A DNA stretch of 64,000 bases from positions 62,001 to 126,000 of the forward strand of contig JAOVVO010000050.1 of the NCBI GenBank assembly GCA_028564675.1. Direction: 5' to 3'. The position numbers and the translations under genes were made by a program. Of the stretch, positions 52,901 to 61,900 are shown piece by piece. The stretch comes from Onchocerca lupi (lineage: Eukaryota > Nematoda > Chromadorea > Rhabditida > Onchocercidae). The notes beneath the pieces are model-generated. The model was not told where the DNA came from and made no database searches. It saw nothing but the letters and a program-made list of their open reading frames with translations. The stretch's first letter is position 1, and every line of letters starts with the position of its first letter.

Positions 52901-55900
52901 GAAGGGAATTGAAATAACTCAGTTTGTTTCCATTCCTTATATTTTCTTTCAAACTCTTTAGGCACTTCAATGAAGTCAACATAGCCTTCCAACTATTGGC
53001 AACTAAGAAATCTTCTTAAAATTTGTTGTTAATCGTTGCTAAGAAGAAGCTTTTCTCGAATATCCACTTCTTTCTCGAGTGCTTCCTTTGTGAGTACAAA
53101 GCACTCATATGCATCATTAAAGTGAGGCATAGTAAATGATCCATTTAGTTCTGATAGATTCAGATCTTTCAAGCCTGAATGATGTCAACATCGATCTTAT
53201 CAGTCGATGTCATTAAGATTATTTCAAATCTCGTATTCAAGACAAACATGAGGATTAATAATTTTGATAAATTTCCAAATATATACCCGGTGCCAAGCAT
53301 CCATTCTATTTTGAATTTTAAAAGCTAAGATATCGGGATTTTAGTGCTACTTGTTTTTCTTTTTCTATTTTCTAACTCAATTTTTGTGACAGCTATTTAC
53401 ATTGAATGTAATTAGGTAACATATTTAATAATTTTTGATTTATGTATTTAATTTTTTATAATTAGAATATAGTATGAAACATTAATTAATTTTTTTAGTT
53501 TTAAAGCAGCAATTTTTCCAACAAAATTCTATATACATTAAAGCATTATTAAGTCAAAAATCAATTTATTTATAAAACGATAAATTTCATAAGATATATT
53601 TCGGATTTCACTGATTTTAATTATTTATTGCATATATGCATTATAGCAGCTGAATAAAAAGTTACTTACATTAATTACAACAAAAAAGCGCAGATATAAG
53701 CGCCTTTTTTTTTTCAGCATTTTATTGAAAAATAATTCAGAAGAATCTCCAGCCTTCTTGTTAAAATTTCATCTTGTAACTTTGTTATTGTCAGGTTGCC
53801 GTAATTTCGAATTAACGTCGCATCTCATTCTCACGTTGTATTCTATTCTTTCATTTTGTACTTTTAAAAAGAAAAACACAAATATAAACTAAAACAGCAA
53901 TAAGTGTGAAATATAGGTAGCGAATAGAAATTGTTAAGACTAGCATTCTGTTATGCAATACATTCTCAAAAGTATTCATCAAAAATACGAATAATATATA
54001 ATCAATGAAATTCATGTAGTCAAATTAAATGAATGGATTTTTTATATTGAATTATTCTTGCTCATACTTTATTGATTTATTGGGAATTTGAAGTTGCTTC
54101 CATGAGTAAGTATGATAAACTTTTATTTTGTCTTCGGCCATCATTTAATTGACATAAATAAATTTAAATCGATCCATTCTTCCTCATTTTCTATTTGTTA
54201 AAGTATTGAGTTTTTGATTACTAAGAATTGATTGTAAATTTAACAAACAGCAAAATTTTCCGCTTTAGTAGCTTTTGTTGAGTGATAAATGCACCTCACT
54301 TGTTGGACCCATTTTTTTTAAGTTAATAAAGGATTGGCAGACTCCTTTTTCAAGCGCCGAAGAGAAATTATATTATTTTAAGAACTTTACATAAGCAAAT
54401 GGATGATTGCTTTTAACTTTATCTTTTGAATCAGATTTTCAGTTATTTTAAATATTAAATGTTATCAAATAAGTGTAAGGTGAATAAGTGATAGATACTT
54501 TATCTAACTATTCATTAATAATTGATAATTTAAAAAAAAAGAGAAATACAAAAAAAAAGGAAGATTTAATTAAGCATCGGCAAATTACCTCCTTTTTTAG
54601 AAAGTATCACTGCTTATTTATGATACCTAGGATTATTATATTAGTCAAATCAGCAAATGAAAAACAAGAAAAACTTATTTTCTAGCAATTGCCTTCTTCA
54701 AATTTATTTATCCCTTTTTTGCCTTTTTTACCTATCCGACTACAATTTTTTTGCTTGGATGATCAAAAATCTGGTAGTTTTTACTTTAATTTATATTTAG
54801 TCAATATTTGGAAATGCAAAGAATTTTTCAGACTTCTGTTTCTTTTATTTTTTTAAAAACTTTTGAAATTATTTGAAATAAGATGGAAAAGATTAATGCT
54901 TTAATTTGTTTATACTGCTCTTTCACATATATTACTGAAAATTTCACATACATTACTTAATTAAAATGGTTGAGATTATCTTATCTTTAGTGAAATTCAT
55001 TATTTTCGCATAAACTCTTTTATTATGTTCGTTATTTAAAATGAAATTACTACTTTAATTCAAATTAAATTCATATTTAAATATTTTCAGGATCACAACA
55101 AGTGTATCGTATTGGTTCGCCTCGTCTTGTTCACATGTCATCACATTCAAGCTTGTTCGTACGAAAAGATTCGTTTATGAATCCGGAAAAAGATGATATA
55201 TCTACTTTTAATGATTGGACGGTTCGTTTCTTATCATTTTTTATTTCATTTTGAAAAATTAGACCATTTAATGAATTAACTTTTTTGATTTAGTTATTCA
55301 TTTAGTATTGAATTCAGTTTTTCGATGAAAGAAATGTCATAATTTTGACATAAAATTTCAGTTGTACATAGTACTAATATCATTTTATTGACCATAAGAT
55401 TAATTTGAAAACAAAAAAAGATTAATATTGTGTTGGAGAAAATATGTTATTTTTTTCTAACATCGGGAAGGAATCCAGCAGTCGTATATAGTAAGAGAAA
55501 TTTGGAAGCTCAAAAAATGTTTTTCAGTATTTTAGACATTTTATGAAAAAATTAGGCTAATGTAGTTTTGTTTTCTTTTTTTTTTCTTTCTGAAAGGAAG
55601 TAATTTCAGTCTATAGTTCATATTTTATAGTTGTATTAGCATTTTTTTATGCTTTTTGATGGCTTTAATTGTTGTTGAAAATTTTCGTCCACTAATTTTC
55701 TTGCATCTTGCATTAATGAGTTTGAAAACATTTTGCCTTCGATGAAAGTTCAAAAGGTATAGAAATGGAAAATAAATAAAAATGGAAGAATGATTTATCT
55801 CAATAGTTTTGAACCTACACTTTTTATTCTGAATTAAACTAAAAATAAAGCATTGATTATTCGCGAGATTATAAATCATACATAGATGACGTAGAAGGGA

Positions 55901-58900
55901 AATAAATCTACGCCACTATAATCGATGAGATTCGATCTAGAGGATAATAACGTTGATCATGTCATTTTTTGTGTCAATAACAAAGAAAATTCCTGTTATA
56001 TTTACAAGAATATGTGAAATGACATCTTAATACTATCATATGCAATCGTATCCTTCCAAAGAATAACAGTTGCATTTTATTCTTATGATATTTTTTAGGC
56101 CAATTCAAGAGATAAAATTTAGCAAAAAAAGCCATAGCCTAGAATTGTGGTTATATTTTTGTCTAATCTCAGAGAATCTTGCAAGGCTACATGCACTTTA
56201 TACCTCTACGAGCAAAATTAACAATGGCAGAAAGAGATTTCTCTTCTGAAAATTGAGAAAAGAAATCTTTTCGCATTCACTTCTTCAGTTTCTTGTTAAT
56301 TTGTCAATTGATAAAAGCATTCTTTCCTTGTTTCCCAATATAAAATTACTCATATTGTATCTTTTCAACGAATCTTCCCTATCAAAATTTGTGAATTCTC
56401 CAAAAAAAGAAAAGAAAAAGAAAAAAACATCAATGCTGTATTTTCTGGAGTTGTTGACCAAGACAACATAAATAAAAAGTCTACAGTCGAGACATAAATG
56501 TTGATTTGTTTCTTTTTTTTTTTATTTGAATAAAATTTTTTGGATGTTTCCAATCCATTTGTCCAAGTGGCCGCATTGTAAAAATTTTTGGCTTCCTTTC
56601 AATTAATGCATTTAATTAATAAAAAATGCCAGTCTATCAGGCTTCAGTATGATTTTTAGCTATTTTTTATCATGTATTCTCATAGGGTTAACTCAGTCTA
56701 TCCCTTGCTAGGCCTAAAACTAAGACATTCCTCAAAGTAAATCTATTCAAAAATGAGCCTAGATTTTAGTTATTTTCAGTCCATTCTGGCATGGAAAAGT
56801 TTGCAACTTATTATTGTAATTCTGTTTGAATAAGTGATAGTCTGCAATCGATTCTATTCATTTCTGACATTTCTTTAACTTTTCAATTTTTCTTAACTAT
56901 TTAGTAAACTTCTTAAATTTACATTCATTGAGACAAACATTTCCCATCATTCTGAAAACAAATGAAGAATAAATCAAGAAAGTAGTCAGTGTGACTAATT
57001 AATATTGATTTTTACATATTTCATGAGGTGTTTACAAACTTACACGAATATTTGTGAGCTGTTTTTATGAGGGCCTTAGTAGTGTTCGAAGCAGTACCTA
57101 TCAATTTAGGTTTACAAATGATGAACTTGATAGAGCTTATGATGAACTTTGTAAGTCTAAGCCCAATTTTTATCACATCTTATTGTTATTCCGATGATTA
57201 TTTTTGTCTTTATCTTCCAGTTCCCCTTTTTTCTTTTTGGGAAGTATAAACTCGACTTTTAGATTTACAAATCAGCAAATTTTAGACAGTAGTCTGGACT
57301 TATTAAATTTGAGAATTAATTTTGCGATAGTCGAAAAAACTTCTTTCCTTGCTAGCCAAAAATTTTGTTTTATTGCTTTATCTTTTCAACAATTTTTATC
57401 ACATTTATATCCTGCCAGAGTCCTTCGAATTTTCTTTTTCGATGATTTCCTTTAACAGACTGCAGTGCCATATGCGATGCTATCTGTTGTGTATTTCACT
57501 CAATTAGATCATTTCAAGATTTGTTAAGAGGTCACCAGCATAATTTCTTCAATAAACATATTGTTCTCGTTCGGCTTTGTTTAATCGAAAGCAAGGTTGA
57601 TAAAGTTGCAAAGTTTTTCAAAAATGGTCGCATTTAGAAAAAATGTTTCAAAATTTGATGGAAGCCGTTTGCGCTCTGCTGTTTTTCTCTCATTCAATTT
57701 GACATAGAAATCAAAAAAACTTTTCATTGATGTCAAATTATTGCAGACGATCTTGGTAAAATTGTCTTTCATTCAGCAAAAAAAGGAAAAATAATTGATA
57801 AAATTATTGATTTTTTTTTTTGGAGAAATTTTAACAACTAAAACTAGAAATTTTAGAAGGAAATCTTGCACTTTTGAAAATACTTGAAGGTGTAAGAGAA
57901 AATTCAAATTAGGTGCATTTTTTTGCTAGCGCTTTTCTGCTAAGATGAAAATTACTTTTCTAATTTATCTCAATGCGCTGGCCTTAAACACTTTTCAATG
58001 TTAAAGTTTCATTCATATCAAAACTAATGGAAATTAGACCTTTTCGATAGCTTTTTGTTTGTCTTTTAAAGTTGCAAACAAACAATTTCAAGGTAAATTG
58101 GGCCTAATGTTATTCCATTTCAATCAGATATATATTTTATTTTCTGGTGCCTTGTTTTAAAAGTTCATAGTTTCAAAAAGTGTCGCTTATCATTGACTAT
58201 AATTGATTAGAATATTGATTTTTGAGTTTTGAAATCTACTGACGAAGCATAATTAAATCTCTGTCTTTTCTCTGTTTTTTTGAATTTTTATCTTTTTAGC
58301 AAATCATTTATCACACCTTTCTTTTAAGCTTTGTTGTAATGATTAGATAATTAATCAAAATCTGGAGATTTCCATATACCAATTTTGGAATTATGTGAAT
58401 AGAAAAAAATTCGTAATTGGACTTATTTGTATAAAAGCTGAACAATGTTTTTAATTTTTCAATTGATTGATTTATGAAGTCCAATGATATGTAACAATAA
58501 TTTGCAGCATTTGAAATTATACAGCAGCAATTTGTAACATTTGAATATAAATCATCAGAAGTTGCATAACTTTTGCTGACATCTCAATGATAATATAAGT
58601 TCGGTTGTTATCACAATTTATTTTTTTCTTTAGTTCTAGCATTCAGTTATGACAAGATCGCTATAAATATTAAATTTACTTCATTATGATAAGTATTGAG
58701 GAGTTTTCTTTATCGCTAAGTGATAATTAAGGCCTGAAATTATCAAAATATATATACATATAATTGAGGGAGATGTAAAAAAGATCCATTATCATACTGG
58801 AACAAACATTCTTCAGTTTAGTTTGCATGCGGATAACAAAGATTTAATTCTCCCAAACTTCAAAAAATAAAATATGAAATAAAGAATGAAACATTTGAAA

Positions 58901-61900
58901 ATTTCAATCCCAGCAATAATTTTAATACAAGAATAGATATACACGGTTTTTCTTATATCTGGATGGTCTAAATTTCCTATTCTTTCTTATCAGTATATCG
59001 CTATATTTATATGAAATGATCAAAATGAAATGAAGCCTATGTTAAGATTATAGCAATTTTTGACAGAACATAATAATCATTTCAATCAAGCTGTACTATG
59101 ATTTTTTTTTTCAAAAGTATATTTTTCAGGAAATTATCAATGGTAACAATACTAATCAAAAAAAAAAAAAAAAAAAAAATTTCGCAAAATCTTTTCTAAA
59201 TATTGCTCATTAAATTTCATAATTTAAATGAGTTACCTGTTTTTTTACCATGGAAAAATCGATATTCTTTCCAAACTAACCAACAAAGCTTATTCATATT
59301 TGATGCATTTTTTAGTTAGTTTCCATAATAGGCTGGCAATGCCATCTTCATGTCTTCTTGAGCAGTCTTTGATCGATCCTTTTATTATTGCATCTCAAGA
59401 AGAATTCTGCCATAATTTTTATACCTAAAGGAAAAATCTTTTAACAAATTTTACTGAATAATTTCGAACGAAATTTTTTCAGGTAACCTCTGAAGAAGGT
59501 CTTATCGAGGCAGAAGGTTCTGGCTGTGTGGAATTTGAAGAGCAAGAAAAGTGCCAAATCATTTATCCTGATTCTACTGGTAAGTATTCCATCGCTATTA
59601 CTTAAATATTTCATTTCGGTTTATAATTCTCATTTTGAGAATCTTTCTTTACACATATTTTTTTCTCTATGCCATCACAAACGAATATCTAAAAGTATAT
59701 TTTATAATTTGCAAAAAATATTTTCACACAAAATTACTTACACGTAAAATACAGCATGTACTTGTACTATTTGCACAACATAAAGTATTGATTATAAAAC
59801 TATTGATTTAATGATAATTATTCGAACTGAAATTGTATTTATAGTTATTCACAGTATAATATTCTTCGCTGAGAATTCCAATATATTATCCATCAAATGA
59901 CTGTTTACAATTTCCTTTTATAATGCTTCCGTAAAAGTTATGATTGTTTTATGCCACTTCATTGTGACGGCTATGGAATCTTTCCAAAATTCAGTTTTAC
60001 TTAAAAAGCGATTACAATTCTCGGTAGTTTATTTTTAACCATTATATAAACTAGAAAATTTTAGAAAAAGATAGTAGTATTGAGATTTTCATGAAATCTG
60101 ATGGAATGAACGAGGAATGACAAATTTTTCTTTTCTTTTTTAATTTGACCATATAGTTTGAAATTTACGTAGAAATTGCAAGATACAATATTCAAACAAT
60201 TTTCAGTACTTTAAAATTTGTTGAGATTATTCCAGAAGTACATACATAACCTTTATTCTCCATCCATCATCGCAGGATTGAACATAGATTATGCAGATTA
60301 AAAATAGATTTAAAGATAGATTATGCAAACTTTGGTAATTGAAAATTTGAAATCAATCGATTTTTGCATTCTAAATAGTTTCTACATGCTCTATAAAAAG
60401 AGATTAGATAAATACTAATATAATTAAGAATGAAAGGATAAATGATCATTTAAATAGTTCCGATTTCAAACTTTCCTCCATAATTCATTAAGAAGATATT
60501 CAATGAAGAACTCTTAGCTTCAATTTTTTCAAGAATACTTTAATTTTGTTTAATTTCGCATCTTTATATGTCTAATTTATATAATGGAATATTAGCACTT
60601 AGAATAAATTGTAAAACCATAAACACATGCAAAAAATTGATGATTTACAGACCATAAATAATTGAAATCAAGCGAGTAATATAGATAAATATAAATTAAC
60701 AAATTGATAAAGCAGCATCGATTTACCAATTAATTATTCATGAACGACTTCATATTAATCAAACACATATGCTGTATCAATAAGTAAGTTGAGCTTTGTT
60801 AATACTGATTAGTGATATAATCCAGGCGGATAATTCTTTACATTCACAAAAAGGAAATAAGTTGATAATAGATGTAAAAATGAAATTAGGATAGAATGTA
60901 ATAGAGATTACTATTTATAATAAGAATAATAGCATGTTATCTTACAGGAAATAGATACCAAGACAGCATTTTTGATTCAATTTCCCATATTTTATATTTT
61001 GTTTTGTTCAAGTTTTATGTTTTACTTGTGAAGTATTTTCAAATATTCGCAAGCTTATTCCACTACTCGTTTAACATCTTGGCTTTTCATATCTTTCCGA
61101 ATATCATTTCTTTCCCGTGGGAACTTGAAGAAAAATTTTACGCCTTTACGATATTTTGCTAGAAGCAATACAAGTTTTCTGATGGGATAGAAACTTGTCG
61201 AATTCAAATCAAAAAATTTTTTTCCACGAACTTTCACCATTTGCTTTTAATTTTCTTTTTCATCAACTTTTCTATATTTCTTTATTTTTCATTTTTTAAT
61301 CGAAATTACATTTTTGGCGCTGATTTTTTTCATGCTGTCTTCGCCTGATTACAGACTAATCATTTTTCTAGATGGTTTCACGCAGACTTTTGGATAAAAG
61401 TTGTCTAATGATAAATTTTTTGCAGAATTCCTAGTCATTTGAAACTATGCTGACCTTCAGAATTTGTATTGATATCAATGATAAGAGACAACTGATTATT
61501 TTAATAATTTTTTTTTGGCAATTTTGAGAAATTTTTTGTGATTAATTCCGTGAAAAATTCTATATTTTTAATTAACCAAAAAATGAGTGAGCCAGTGCAT
61601 GATCTTCGGCTGATCTGGAATCTCAATTAGTTCTTATATTATGATATGATAAATGATGATGAGTAGTTGGTTCACTCTGAAGTTCGCCTCAGATTAGATG
61701 GAAAACGTAATGAAGCTGTTATATTCGGTAAAGCAGCGAATGATTAGAGGAATTGTGGGACGAAACGTGTTCAACCGAGTATGACTCGCTTGCTTGAATG
61801 AAGCATAGACGTTCAATATATGTTCTAAGTGGGTTATTTTTGGTAACAAACAGAATTATTGTTGTGGAATGAACCAAATGTTAAGAAAAAGTATATCATT

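Larger units (their letters stand above)
47478..55090 (+). other. 7.6-kb neurexin intron between LNS6 and stalk
   Basis: Holds repeat R1 copy 3, a TATA-containing GC-richer stretch around 51.2 kb with a 58-codon frame behind it, and an antisense pseudogene at 52.6-53.3 kb. The rest is AT-rich with poly-A and poly-T. Confidence 0.7.
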
